From Oscillospiraceae bacterium (GTDB lineage Bacteria; Bacillota; Clostridia; Oscillospirales; Oscillospiraceae), in assembly GCA_022800525.1 (NCBI GenBank), contig JAAWQM010000019.1, forward strand, positions 1-46,644: a DNA stretch of 46,644 bases, written 5' to 3'. The position numbers and the translations under genes were made by a program. Positions 8,955 through 17,940 of the stretch are shown here, piece by piece. The notes beneath the pieces were generated by a model. The model was not told the origin of the DNA. It made no database searches and worked only from the letters and a program-made list of their open reading frames with translations. Within the stretch, counting starts at the first letter, position 1, and the number at the start of each line of letters is the position of its first letter.

Positions 8955-9644
8955 GTGACGGATAAGGAGCTGCAGAAGCTGGGCCGCCGGGATCTGCTCC
9001 AGCTTCTGCTGGACCAGGCCAAGGAGACCGAACAGCTGCGCGCCGGACTGGCTGCGGCCGGGGAGCGGGCGCAGGAAATGGAGGACACCTTCGAGCGGCT
9101 GCGGGAGCGGCTCAATGAGAAGGACGCCCAGATCCGCGACCTGCAGGAGACCTATGACCGGCTGCGGGACCGGCTGAACGAGAAGGACGCCCGCATCCAG
9201 GAGCTGACCGATACCCTTCAGGCGGAGCGTGAAGGGCAGATGACCGGCCTGGGCGAGGTGGGGTCCATTGCGGAGGCCGCTCTGCGGCTCAACGGGATCT
9301 TTGAGGCTGCGCAGAGGGCCGCAGACCTGTACCTGCAAAAGGTTCATGAGAGCAGTCCCCTGCCCCGCGGCGAGGTGCTGACGGACGTCGTGATCGATCC
9401 GGTCTGGCCGGGGAGCGCCGGACCGTCTGTGCCACCGCCCAGCGGGCCTGTGATGGATGTGGAGCCAAAGACGGATTATACGGTCCAGCCCGCGCCGCCA
9501 CCCGCCCAGCCGGTCCAGCCGGCGGCGGCCTCCCCCGCGCCCCCTGCGGCGGAGGAGCCCCAGAAGCGGGGCCTTTTCCAGAAAAAGAAGCGGGGAGACA
9601 ACAAGGGGAAGTTTGTCCTCTCCTTCGGCTGGGAACAGGATTGA
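8955..9644 (+). CDS. coiled-coil protein at the head of the surface-fibre locus
   Basis: 229 residues. Residues about 1-95 are a charged coiled coil containing two near-identical heptad blocks, ERLRERLNEKDAQIRDLQE and DRLRDRLNEKDARIQELTD. A helical middle (about 100-125, IAEAALRLNGIFEAAQRAADLYL), a Pro/Ala-rich linker (about 155-200) and a basic end (KRGLFQKKKRGDNKGK) follow. There is no signal peptide or membrane helix, so it is cytoplasmic. I prefer GTG 8955, seven bases after GGGGGAG; a TTG two codons earlier abuts the ribosome binding site. It precedes signal peptidase I and the adhesin/pilin genes, which suggests an inner-face scaffold for fibre secretion (inference). No family recognised. 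Confidence 0.8.
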   Translation: MTDKELQKLGRRDLLQLLLDQAKETEQLRAGLAAAGERAQEMEDTFERLRERLNEKDAQIRDLQETYDRLRDRLNEKDARIQELTDTLQAEREGQMTGLGEVGSIAEAALRLNGIFEAAQRAADLYLQKVHESSPLPRGEVLTDVVIDPVWPGSAGPSVPPPSGPVMDVEPKTDYTVQPAPPPAQPVQPAAASPAPPAAEEPQKRGLFQKKKRGDNKGKFVLSFGWEQD

Positions 9645-9763
9645 CCGGACATCCGGCGGAGCCGGGCCCCCTGCGGCCGTCTGGGGAAGGACGGAGCTCT
9701 TTTTGTTCCTTTATCTTTCAGGAAAAAGGATAACGAACACGCCTTGAGGAACTGGCATATATT

Positions 9764-10357
9764 ATGAAGAAGAAGAAACCCGACAAGCCGCTGGAAATAC
9801 CAAGCATCGCCCAGCTGGAGGTAGAGCTGGGGCGGGAGAAGTACCGTCACCGCTTTCGCCGGGTGCTGCGCAGCACGGTATATGCGCTGATTACCGTGGC
9901 CGCCGCCGCCGTGCTGGTGGCGACGCTGTGGATGCCTGTGCTCCAGATCAGCGGCAACTCCATGTCTCCCACGCTGACCGAGGGGGAGATCGTGATCTCC
10001 CTGAACGGCTCCAGCTTTCAGACGGGGGACATTGTGGCGTTTTATTTTGATAACAAGGTCCTGATCAAGCGGGTCATCGCCGGCCCGGGGGATTGGGTGG
10101 ATATCGACGAGCAGGGAAACGTGTTCGTCAACGACCAGGAGATCGACGAGCCGTATCTGGTGGAGAAGGCGCTGGGCGACTGCAACATCCAGCTCCCCTA
10201 TCAGGTGCCGGAATCAAGAATTTTTGTCATGGGGGACCACAGGAGCGTCTCCGTGGACTCCCGCAGCACGGCCCTGGGGTGCGTTCCCTATGACAAGATT
10301 GTGGGCCGGCTGGTCCTGCGTATCTGGCCATATGACGCGGCGGGGTTCATCCAGTAG
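9764..10357 (+). CDS. lepB: signal peptidase I (pilus-locus type)
   Basis: 197 residues. Type I signal peptidases cut signal peptides from exported preproteins at the outer face of the membrane. One N-terminal membrane helix (about 38-58), then the catalytic Ser66 in SGNSMSPTL and the general base Lys102 in IKRVIAGPGD; box D/E region FVMGDHRSVSVDSR follows. A 35-residue, highly charged N-terminal cytoplasmic extension (PDKPLEIPSIAQLEVELGRE) is unusual for the family and may contact other locus components. Placed directly ahead of the adhesin and pilins, as in many sortase-assembled pilus clusters, where a dedicated signal peptidase is used. ATG start; the ribosome binding site (GAGGA) is rather far upstream. 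Confidence 0.93.
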   Translation: MKKKKPDKPLEIPSIAQLEVELGREKYRHRFRRVLRSTVYALITVAAAAVLVATLWMPVLQISGNSMSPTLTEGEIVISLNGSSFQTGDIVAFYFDNKVLIKRVIAGPGDWVDIDEQGNVFVNDQEIDEPYLVEKALGDCNIQLPYQVPESRIFVMGDHRSVSVDSRSTALGCVPYDKIVGRLVLRIWPYDAAGFIQ

Positions 10358-10419
10358 GGCCCTGCGGAAATACATCAGAACTAACTCTGGGAATGATTTG
10401 GAAAGGAGGGCTGAGTTGA

Positions 10420-13400
10420 ATGGGACGCAATCTCATGGCGCAGATTGCCAAATATCTGTCTTCTTACAAGCGCAGAAGGATTGGCTATTGGGTACTGTGC
10501 AGTTTGGGCGCCGTTGTTGTGTTCTGCACGACTTACGCTCTGATTCTGCCCGCAATCACCATGTCGAACGACCCGATCTGCGGGCTGGAGGCTCATGTCC
10601 ATGACGAGAGCTGCTGGACTCTGGAGTCCGTGGCGCCGGAGACGGAGCTGGTCTGCGAGGAGTGGAGGGACGCCGCAGTGGTGTTCCACACCCACGACGC
10701 GCTGTGCTATGACAGCGGGGGCCGGCTGATCTGCCCGCTGGAGGAGCAGGAGCGGCATGTCCACAGCGACAGCTGCTTTGTGGAGCAGGTGGAGCTGATC
10801 TGCCAGCAGGCCGTCGGCGAACCCGCGGAGCCCGCCGCCGCTGCGCCCATTGCTCAGCCCCATACCCATACGGAAGCCTGCTACAGCTTCCAGCGCGGCG
10901 CGCTGACCTGCGGTCAGGAGGAGAGCCAGGGCCACCAGCATACCGAGGCGTGCTATGTCACGGAGCCTACCGGTTCGTCCATTGCGATCTGTCCCTACGA
11001 GGAGGGGCAGGTCATCGACACCATCTACGGCGAGGAGGGCGTCATCCTTGATGAAATCCGCCACTACCACGACGTCAATACCTGCTATCAGCCTGAGATG
11101 GCGCATATTCTGGCTTGCGGCCTGGAGGAGGCCGAGGGCCATCTTCATACCGACGAGTGCTACGCCTGGGAGAGCGTGCTGACCTGCCCGGAGACGGAGA
11201 CCCCGGCGGTCGGGACCTGGGAAACGCCTGGTCCTGTGGAGGTACATGTCCATAGTGAGGAGTGCTATGAGATTACCCGGATTCAGGTCTGCGGCGAGGA
11301 GGAGTATGAGCTCCACACCCACCTCCCGGAGTGCTATGAGCAGCTCCAGGTGGATGACGGCATGGGCGGCTTTGAGATACGGGAGGTCCTGACCTGCCAG
11401 CTTCCGGTGGTCATGGAGCACCAGCATTCGGAGGAGTGCCTGTACCGGATGGAGGGCGAGGACCGGGAGGTCATGGTCCGTACCTGCGGCATGACAGTCC
11501 ACGTCCATGACGATTCCTGCTACCTTGATCTTGGGCCGGAGCCGGACCCCTACTTCTGCGGTCTGGTGGAGCATTTCCATACCGCCGACTGCTATTTCGC
11601 CAGCGGCGAGCTGCGCTGCACGATGCCGGAACACACCCATACGGAGGAATGTCTGGACTCCGGCAACTTTCCTGACTCTGAGTACCCGCTGCTTCCCGAT
11701 GAGGAGGGCCAGCCGGGTGAGGACGACGGGGAGCTCCCGCCCGGTGAGGACGGGGAGTGGGCCGTCGATGAAAACGGAAACTGGCTTCTGGATGAAAACG
11801 GGGAGCGCATTCCCCTCAATCCCGGGTATCCCGATCAGGATGAGCCCGGACAGGATTCCCCCAGCCTGGAGCCTGTTCAGATCGACGATACCTTTGAGGT
11901 CCCCGCTGATGAGTTCGTGATGACCTTCCATATTGAGGGAATCGCGATGCCGGTGCAGGAGGACGGCGCGAACCCGGATGTCACGACAGACTGGAGCGAT
12001 ATGGACGGGAATATGCGCCCGCCCTTCCAGGACACAATCTCAGGGGCCGTTTCTCCGCCGGAGACAGAGACCGCCACGCCTCCCGTCCGCGACCCGGAAG
12101 TCAACGCTCCGGCCGCTGGGCCAGCGGACAGCGGCCCGGCTGACGGTGTTCCTGTGACGGATGACACGGCGGCGGATTCCCCGGATTCGGAGGAGCCGGA
12201 GAACGCGCTGGACGCGCAGCCCGCCGGGACGGAGGATGAGATTGGCTATCAGGAGCCGGATACGTCCTCCCGCCGGGACGGACGCGTCCTGTCCATGAAC
12301 CCGGAGAGCCTTGATGAGCCTCTGGATACGCCGTCGGAGGAAATTGCTGCAGAGCCGGAGGAGGTTCTGCCCCAGCCCCTCCCTGATGAGGAGACCGCCG
12401 GTCCTGCCCCCAGCCCCTGGACCTCCGAGCCCGGCGCGGACGCCGGACAGCCGGACGGCCAGATTCAGTTTGAGCTGAGGGAGGTGCTTGACGGCGAGGA
12501 ATACGAGGCTGTCAGAGCCAAGATCGATGAAGCTGTGGCCGAGGACGAGGACGCCCTGATCGGCGAACCCCAGATCATGGAGATCGTGGCGACCCTCAAC
12601 GGCCAGAAGCTGGACCTGACAGGCTGCCGGATCACCGTGGAGCTGAAGCCTTCCGAGGAGCTGGCCGAGGCGCTGGAGAGCGCCGCCGCCATCAGCACCA
12701 TGGAACTGCTGGATGATGAAATTGTGGATGGCGACGTTGCCGCCGGGCAGGATAATCCCACTATTTCCGTCAGCTTCTTCACACAGAATGAGGAGACCCA
12801 GAGCAAGCTGATTGATGCGGAGGAGGTCCGCGCCGGAGACGCTGTGGTCAGCTTCACCTTTACCTCCGCCCAGCGGGCCGTGTACGGCCGCTCCGCGAGC
12901 TTTACACCTAACCCGAAATTCGATGTGCAGTTCTATGTGAACATCGATGTGCCGCTGAACAACAGCGTGGGAGACGTACGGTATTCGCTCCCCTTTATTG
13001 ATACCAGCAGCGCGGGCAACGGAACGGAGGGGCCTGTCCTTCCCAAAAACAAAGCGACCATCGAGCAGAAGTACCTGCACCTGAATACGGACGGCTCCGT
13101 GCAGTTCAACAGGGAGCTGCGGGAGCTTTACGAGCCGGAGCGGCGGGAGTTCAATCCCAAGCTGGAGAAGGATTTCAACGTCTCCTATCTGAACAGCCTG
13201 CGGGATGATGTCCGCGGCGACAGCCACTACAATCTGGCGGCGGTGTGGGTCCTGAAGGAGGGGAGAGATTCTTCCAGCACGAACGAAGAGGACTGGATCA
13301 TAAAGCGGGGAACAGCGGCGGAGCTGAACAAGCTGCTCACCTTTACCAACAACGCGGATGCCGCCGCAGCGGATGAGGAGGGCAATACCATCCTCATCAA

Positions 13401-14982
13401 CCAGACCCAGACCACCGTCATCCGGCTGGTATATGAGGCAAGCGATAATGCGGAGGCGTTTACCGGAGACGCCACGTTCTTCGACTACGATATCTCGGAT
13501 GGACTCCATTCCACCATTGATGGAGTCGAGTACATTGATACGCACTCTGCGGGCATCAACAGCAAGGCGAACTGCGGCAGCGATACAAAGCTGGCCTTCG
13601 GCAACAGCAACGCCGGTACGGATTACGGCGGGCAAACCGGGAATCAGAACAACAAAGAGAACACCAGCGGCTGTACCTTTGGGCTGGCAGAGCCGCGGCT
13701 CGTGGGCCACGAGATCGCCTTTACCGTTTCCGCGCCTGACCTGTTCGGCAATACGCCGCAAACGGGCAAAACCAGAATTGAGACGATCAATTCTTTGCAG
13801 TTCAAGCGTCAGGGCGACACCTATACGTTGACCTCCGTTCCGAATACGGGCGCCTCCGGGCTGGATAACTTCGGCTATCAGCGCGACAACTGGAACAAGA
13901 CGAAGAAAATCTGGAGCAACAACTTCTGGCCCATGGACAGCGCTCCCACCTGGGGCGCGGAGGGGCACGATATCAAGTTCGGCGACACGGCAAAGGAGTC
14001 CCAGAGGAAATTCATAAAGACTCTGAATGATGATGGCACCTTCAACACTGACAATACCGGAACGCTCCCGGTGTCCGACTTCGGCAATACCGTCGGCGGC
14101 GCGTCCGCAGACCACAACTCCTACTTCGGCATGAAGTTCGCGGTTGAATTCCAGCTGATTCCCGGATACATCGGACCGCTGGAGTACTACTTCTACGGCG
14201 ACGACGACATGTGGGTGTACCTGGATGGACAGCTGATCTGCGACATTGGCGGCGTTCACAGCTCCGTGGGCGAGTATGTGGACCTGTGGGACTACATCTC
14301 CAAGGACCGCACCAGCACGGAGACCCACCGCCTGGACTTCTTCTACACCGAGCGCGGCGCGTCCGGCTCCACCTGCTGGATGCAGTTCACCCTGCCGAAT
14401 ATCAGTCCGGTCAGGGACCCGGATGACCCCTACAATCCCGAAAAAGCCGGTTTGACGGTGAAGAAGCTGGTGACGGGCGAGCCGCCCTTGGGAATCGAAA
14501 ATCAGGAGTACCGCTTTGAGGTGTCGCTGAGTGGGCTGACCAACACCTACAATATGCTCTTCTTCAACGAGGACGGAACGGAGATCGAAGAGAAGCGGCA
14601 GACGATCACGGATGAGAAGTACGTTGCCCGGCAGGAGTTCACCCTGAAGCACGGCGAGTATATGCAGATCATTGAGCTGCCGGTAGGAACGGAGTATATG
14701 ATCGAAGAGAAGTACGATCCGGACAATGACGGCTTCCTCACCATAATCGACACGGGCGGAGAGCGTACCACCAGTCTCCTGGCAAAGGGAACGATTGGCG
14801 AAAACGGAGAAGACTACGTCACCGTCACCTACAACAACATTTACACCTATGTCCTGCCCTCCACGGGCGGGCCTACAGCCCTTGCGTATATTTCAGGCGG
14901 AGCGCTGCTGCTTGTTGCGGCGGCGGGGAGCTTGGCATATAAGAAGAAATCCACAAGAAGGGGGGCTGCTGATAAGTCTTGA
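10420..14982 (+). CDS. giant LPxTG surface adhesin: HxHxxxC repeats, fibro-slime domain
   Basis: 1520 residues. A basic start and hydrophobic segment (about 20-46, IGYWVLCSLGAVVVFCTTYA) form an atypical long signal. Residues about 50-415 hold 13 copies of HxH-x3/4-C, most followed by Tyr/Phe/Trp, alternating with single C-G/C-P cysteines (for example HTHTEACYS, HLHTDECYA). This is a Cys/His array well suited to metal binding or disulfides (inference). An acidic Pro/Glu linker (about 415-680) and a mixed region follow. A fibro-slime-like beta domain sits near 1250-1300 (FYGDDDMWVYLDGQL, DIGGVHSS) and a Cna-B-like repeat at about 1345-1475. LPSTG at 1479-1483, a membrane helix and a basic tail end the protein. 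Start ATG has AAAGGAGGGC upstream. It is the probable tip or accessory fibre protein exported via the neighbouring signal peptidase and sortases. Confidence 0.92.
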   Translation: MGRNLMAQIAKYLSSYKRRRIGYWVLCSLGAVVVFCTTYALILPAITMSNDPICGLEAHVHDESCWTLESVAPETELVCEEWRDAAVVFHTHDALCYDSGGRLICPLEEQERHVHSDSCFVEQVELICQQAVGEPAEPAAAAPIAQPHTHTEACYSFQRGALTCGQEESQGHQHTEACYVTEPTGSSIAICPYEEGQVIDTIYGEEGVILDEIRHYHDVNTCYQPEMAHILACGLEEAEGHLHTDECYAWESVLTCPETETPAVGTWETPGPVEVHVHSEECYEITRIQVCGEEEYELHTHLPECYEQLQVDDGMGGFEIREVLTCQLPVVMEHQHSEECLYRMEGEDREVMVRTCGMTVHVHDDSCYLDLGPEPDPYFCGLVEHFHTADCYFASGELRCTMPEHTHTEECLDSGNFPDSEYPLLPDEEGQPGEDDGELPPGEDGEWAVDENGNWLLDENGERIPLNPGYPDQDEPGQDSPSLEPVQIDDTFEVPADEFVMTFHIEGIAMPVQEDGANPDVTTDWSDMDGNMRPPFQDTISGAVSPPETETATPPVRDPEVNAPAAGPADSGPADGVPVTDDTAADSPDSEEPENALDAQPAGTEDEIGYQEPDTSSRRDGRVLSMNPESLDEPLDTPSEEIAAEPEEVLPQPLPDEETAGPAPSPWTSEPGADAGQPDGQIQFELREVLDGEEYEAVRAKIDEAVAEDEDALIGEPQIMEIVATLNGQKLDLTGCRITVELKPSEELAEALESAAAISTMELLDDEIVDGDVAAGQDNPTISVSFFTQNEETQSKLIDAEEVRAGDAVVSFTFTSAQRAVYGRSASFTPNPKFDVQFYVNIDVPLNNSVGDVRYSLPFIDTSSAGNGTEGPVLPKNKATIEQKYLHLNTDGSVQFNRELRELYEPERREFNPKLEKDFNVSYLNSLRDDVRGDSHYNLAAVWVLKEGRDSSSTNEEDWIIKRGTAAELNKLLTFTNNADAAAADEEGNTILINQTQTTVIRLVYEASDNAEAFTGDATFFDYDISDGLHSTIDGVEYIDTHSAGINSKANCGSDTKLAFGNSNAGTDYGGQTGNQNNKENTSGCTFGLAEPRLVGHEIAFTVSAPDLFGNTPQTGKTRIETINSLQFKRQGDTYTLTSVPNTGASGLDNFGYQRDNWNKTKKIWSNNFWPMDSAPTWGAEGHDIKFGDTAKESQRKFIKTLNDDGTFNTDNTGTLPVSDFGNTVGGASADHNSYFGMKFAVEFQLIPGYIGPLEYYFYGDDDMWVYLDGQLICDIGGVHSSVGEYVDLWDYISKDRTSTETHRLDFFYTERGASGSTCWMQFTLPNISPVRDPDDPYNPEKAGLTVKKLVTGEPPLGIENQEYRFEVSLSGLTNTYNMLFFNEDGTEIEEKRQTITDEKYVARQEFTLKHGEYMQIIELPVGTEYMIEEKYDPDNDGFLTIIDTGGERTTSLLAKGTIGENGEDYVTVTYNNIYTYVLPSTGGPTALAYISGGALLLVAAAGSLAYKKKSTRRGAADKS

Positions 14983-15043
14983 CAGCTCTGTCCCCCAGCA
15001 TTCCCCCATACTTGGGATTTATCTTGAAAGGAGAACAGAAAGA

Positions 15044-16789
15044 ATGAACAAAGCGAAGAAATTTGTCAGCGTACTGCTGGCGCTGGTCATGGCTTTGGCT
15101 ATGACAACCACCGCGTTTGCGACCCCTGGCGAGGGCGAAGGCGGGAGCGAGGGGACTCCTCCAATGGAAGGGACAGATACCACAGATACCGAAAAGAATC
15201 TTGGTACAAATAATCAATTCCAGCCCTCTACTTCCACGAACACAGACGTCTCTTGCAGCATTACCATTGAAAATGAAGAGACAGGCCACGAGTATATCGC
15301 GTATCAGATTTTTAAAGGCGATCTGCATGTGACCGAAGAGAATGGCATAACTTCAAAGACCCTTTCGAATATTGAATGGGGCGATAGCATAAATGCAGAT
15401 GCGGTTGCCTCTGCGCTGGCGAGTTTGGTTGATGGTGATGTTGACGCTTCTAACGCCGCAGATGTTGCCAACTGGCTGAGTGAAAAGAACAGCGAAGTGG
15501 CCGCTCAGTTCGCAAGGGCAATTGATTCCTGCCTGACTGGCAACCACAAAACTTTGACCGGCAGTAACGGTAAGTATGTTGCTGACAACCTTGCTCCTGG
15601 TTACTACTTGATTAAAGATACCAATATCAATAATACAGATTTGGAAGATGACGTATACTCTGCCAATATGCTCCAGGTTTTGGGCAATGAGACTATGAAG
15701 CCCAAGGCGGAGAAGCCTACCTTGGATAAAAAAATTACTGGCATAGATGAGGATACTCAAAAGGAATTGGATGCTGTTTCTGCGGAGATTGGCAAGAAGG
15801 TCAACTTTGAACTGACCTCCAAGGTTCCCAGTATGCAAGGCTATACGAAGTATACCTACAAAATTACTGATACAATGACCTCTGGCCTTGATTTTGATGA
15901 GACCAGCGTTGTAGTCAAAATTGGTGACTCTGCAATCGACAGCACCCAATACTCTGTCGAAAAGAATGCAGATGGGCACGGATTTACACTCAACTTTACT
16001 GGGCTCTACGAGCTCGTTGGTGGCAGCCCTGACAAAGCCAATACGAAGATTAATGCAGGAACCTCCATCACCATTACCTACTCTGCTACGCTGAATAGTA
16101 ATGCGTTGCAGACCAACGTTGAGACCAATACCGCGAAGCTGACGTACTCCAACAACCCGAATGAGGATACTGAAACAGATACCCCCGACGAAACGGTTTA
16201 CGTCTACGACTTCACTATTGAGATCGAGAAGGTTGATGCAAATGACACTTCTAAAAAGCTGGGCGGCGCAGAATTTGTTTTGAAGAACGCTGCTGGGGAG
16301 TTTTATTATCAAGATCCGACCACTAAAGAGGTCAAGTGGGTTAATAGCTTGACTGATGCAACAACTCTTATCACAGATACAGAAACTGGTAAAGCGACTC
16401 CTGGCTTCCAGGGCCTTGCAGAAGGAACCTATTATTTGGAAGAGACTAAGGCTCCCGCAGGTTACAACAAGCTGGCTGACCCGATCAAGGTTGTGATTGC
16501 GGAAAGTGAGTACGATTCCAATGGCGTGGTTACAAAGTATACGATTACTTTTGGTGATGGCGAGAATGCGCAGACCAATACACTTGACGCAAGCCGTGAA
16601 CAGACTGGTGATGCTACAGTATCTGCACAGCTGAGTGCAACTGACACAATCGGCAACAACTCCGGCGCTCTCCTTCCTGAGACCGGCGGTATCGGTACCA
16701 CGATTTTCTACATTGTGGGCGGCGTGCTGGCTGCGGGCGCAGTGGTCCTGCTGATTACCAAGCGCCGCATGAACATCGACAAGGATTGA
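15044..16789 (+). CDS. LPETG backbone pilin with isopeptide-type domains
   Basis: 581 residues. A signal peptide (1-about 26, ending TTAFA) is followed by an N-terminal pilin domain (SITIENEETGHEYIAYQIF; LAPGYYLIKDT). The D2-type isopeptide fimbrial domain begins at PTLDKKITG, which has the look of a pilin-motif lysine, and a SpaA/Cna-B domain has YDFTIEIEKVDANDTSKKLGG and the E-box ETKAPAGYN. LPETG lies at 544-548, then a helix and KRRMNIDKD. Architecture and length match Gram-positive shaft pilins polymerised by class C sortases. ATG 15044 has AAGGAG nine bases upstream. Codon use is clearly more AT-rich at third positions than in its neighbours, suggesting high expression or separate ancestry. 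A hairpin at 16825-16853 separates it from the sortase. Confidence 0.94.
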   Translation: MNKAKKFVSVLLALVMALAMTTTAFATPGEGEGGSEGTPPMEGTDTTDTEKNLGTNNQFQPSTSTNTDVSCSITIENEETGHEYIAYQIFKGDLHVTEENGITSKTLSNIEWGDSINADAVASALASLVDGDVDASNAADVANWLSEKNSEVAAQFARAIDSCLTGNHKTLTGSNGKYVADNLAPGYYLIKDTNINNTDLEDDVYSANMLQVLGNETMKPKAEKPTLDKKITGIDEDTQKELDAVSAEIGKKVNFELTSKVPSMQGYTKYTYKITDTMTSGLDFDETSVVVKIGDSAIDSTQYSVEKNADGHGFTLNFTGLYELVGGSPDKANTKINAGTSITITYSATLNSNALQTNVETNTAKLTYSNNPNEDTETDTPDETVYVYDFTIEIEKVDANDTSKKLGGAEFVLKNAAGEFYYQDPTTKEVKWVNSLTDATTLITDTETGKATPGFQGLAEGTYYLEETKAPAGYNKLADPIKVVIAESEYDSNGVVTKYTITFGDGENAQTNTLDASREQTGDATVSAQLSATDTIGNNSGALLPETGGIGTTIFYIVGGVLAAGAVVLLITKRRMNIDKD

Positions 16790-16824
16790 TCTCTGTTATC
16801 GGAATATCCTGAAAAAACCGTTTC

Positions 16825-16853
16825 CCCGGCGGCTGGGGCTGCCAGCCGCCGGG
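16825..16853 (+). terminator. intercistronic hairpin between pilin and sortase
   Basis: A perfect 12-bp GC stem (CCCGGCGGCTGG, 16825-16836, complement 16842-16853) with a 5-base loop and no T tract. It probably stabilises the pilin message or partly terminates, giving much pilin and little sortase. Confidence 0.6.
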
Positions 16854-16869
16854 CCCATGAGCCTGACAT

Positions 16870-17940
16870 ATGAAAAAACATCTGTCTACCATCCTCCTGG
16901 TCCTGATTCTGGTGGCGGGCGTGGCCATCATGCTCTACCCCACCGCCAGCGACTACTGGAATTCGTTCCACCAGTCCCGGGCCATTGCCAGCTACGCCGA
17001 GAGCGTGTCCCACCTGACTGCGGCGGACTACGAGCGGATGTGGCTGGACGCCAGCGCGTACAATCAAACACTGCTGGGGAAGGCCAACCCCTTCGCGGTC
17101 TCGGAGGACGACTGGGATGAGTACGCGGCCCTGCTGAACGTGGCGGGGGACGGTATCATGGGCTACATCGAGATCCCCAAGATCAGCTGCTCCCTGCCCA
17201 TCTACCACGGCACCGACGAGGCCGTGCTCCAGATCGCGGTGGGGCACATCCAGGGCAGCTCCCTGCCGGTGGGGGGCGCGTCCACCCACTGCGTCCTCTC
17301 CGGCCACCGGGGCCTGCCCAGCGCGAAGCTGTTCACCGACCTGGACCAGCTTGACGAGGGGGACACCTTCATGCTGCGGGTCCTCAACGAAACCTTGACC
17401 TATCAGGTGGACCAGATCCGCCGGGTCCTGCCCCACGAGCTGGACGACCTCGCCATCGCCGGGGGCCGCGACCACTGCACCCTGGTGACCTGCACCCCCT
17501 ACGGGGTGAACACCCACCGCCTCCTGGTCCGCGGCAAGCGGATTGAGAACACGGAGGAGGCGGCGGCGGTGAACATCACGGCGGACGCCCTGCGCATCGA
17601 CCCCATCCTGGTGGCTCCCGTAGCGGCGGCGCCCATGTTCATTATCGTCCTGGTTTTCCTGCTGAGCGCACCGGGCAGGAAGCGGAAAAAGACGAAGCCA
17701 AAGGAAAAGGGAGCGACGCCTCCCTCCCCTGTTCCGGAGCCTGTTCCGGCTCCGGCGAGTACATCATCCGGCGGGGACGCCGCCGGAGAAAGGCAGGAGA
17801 ACGATGAGAAAACGGAAAACACGGCTGCTGCCTCTGGCGCTGGGGCTGCTGCTGGCGGTGATCTGCCTGCCTCAGACGGCGCTGGCCTACGATCCGATCC
17901 CGGATCTGGACAGGACGTGCAGCCTGACCCTGACGTGTAA
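16870..17940 (+). CDS. class C (pilin-polymerising) sortase with long C-terminal tail
   Basis: 356 residues. N-terminal membrane helix (about 6-24), then the sortase fold: GYIEIPKISCSLPIYHGTDE, catalytic His146 in SGHRGLP, Cys208 in TLVTCTPYGVNTHR and Arg217. A second membrane helix (about 240-262) is typical of class C enzymes that join pilin subunits. The last about 90 residues are a low-complexity cytoplasmic tail (Lys-rich, then Pro/Ala/Gly) whose final 45 codons lie inside the next gene in another frame. Either the original stop was lost or the overlap is functional. The ribosome binding site is poor, behind a GC hairpin. It sits between the backbone pilin and the minor pilin, its likely substrates. 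Confidence 0.94.
   Translation: MKKHLSTILLVLILVAGVAIMLYPTASDYWNSFHQSRAIASYAESVSHLTAADYERMWLDASAYNQTLLGKANPFAVSEDDWDEYAALLNVAGDGIMGYIEIPKISCSLPIYHGTDEAVLQIAVGHIQGSSLPVGGASTHCVLSGHRGLPSAKLFTDLDQLDEGDTFMLRVLNETLTYQVDQIRRVLPHELDDLAIAGGRDHCTLVTCTPYGVNTHRLLVRGKRIENTEEAAAVNITADALRIDPILVAPVAAAPMFIIVLVFLLSAPGRKRKKTKPKEKGATPPSPVPEPVPAPASTSSGGDAAGERQENDEKTENTAAASGAGAAAGGDLPASDGAGLRSDPGSGQDVQPDPDV

Noticed and set aside
9040-9215. Near-identical direct repeat in the coiled-coil gene as a possible CRISPR or tandem-repeat array
   Set aside because: The two copies are coding heptad blocks of one protein with no spacers.
9690-9720. Possible terminator before lepB (CCGTC...GACGG then CTCTTTTT)
   Set aside because: Only five base pairs; too weak to list.
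12040-14652. 870-codon frame antisense to the giant adhesin, and a 516-codon frame at 10381-11931
   Set aside because: Both are shadows of the adhesin gene, which has signal, repeats, LPSTG anchor and ribosome binding site; the antisense products show no domains.
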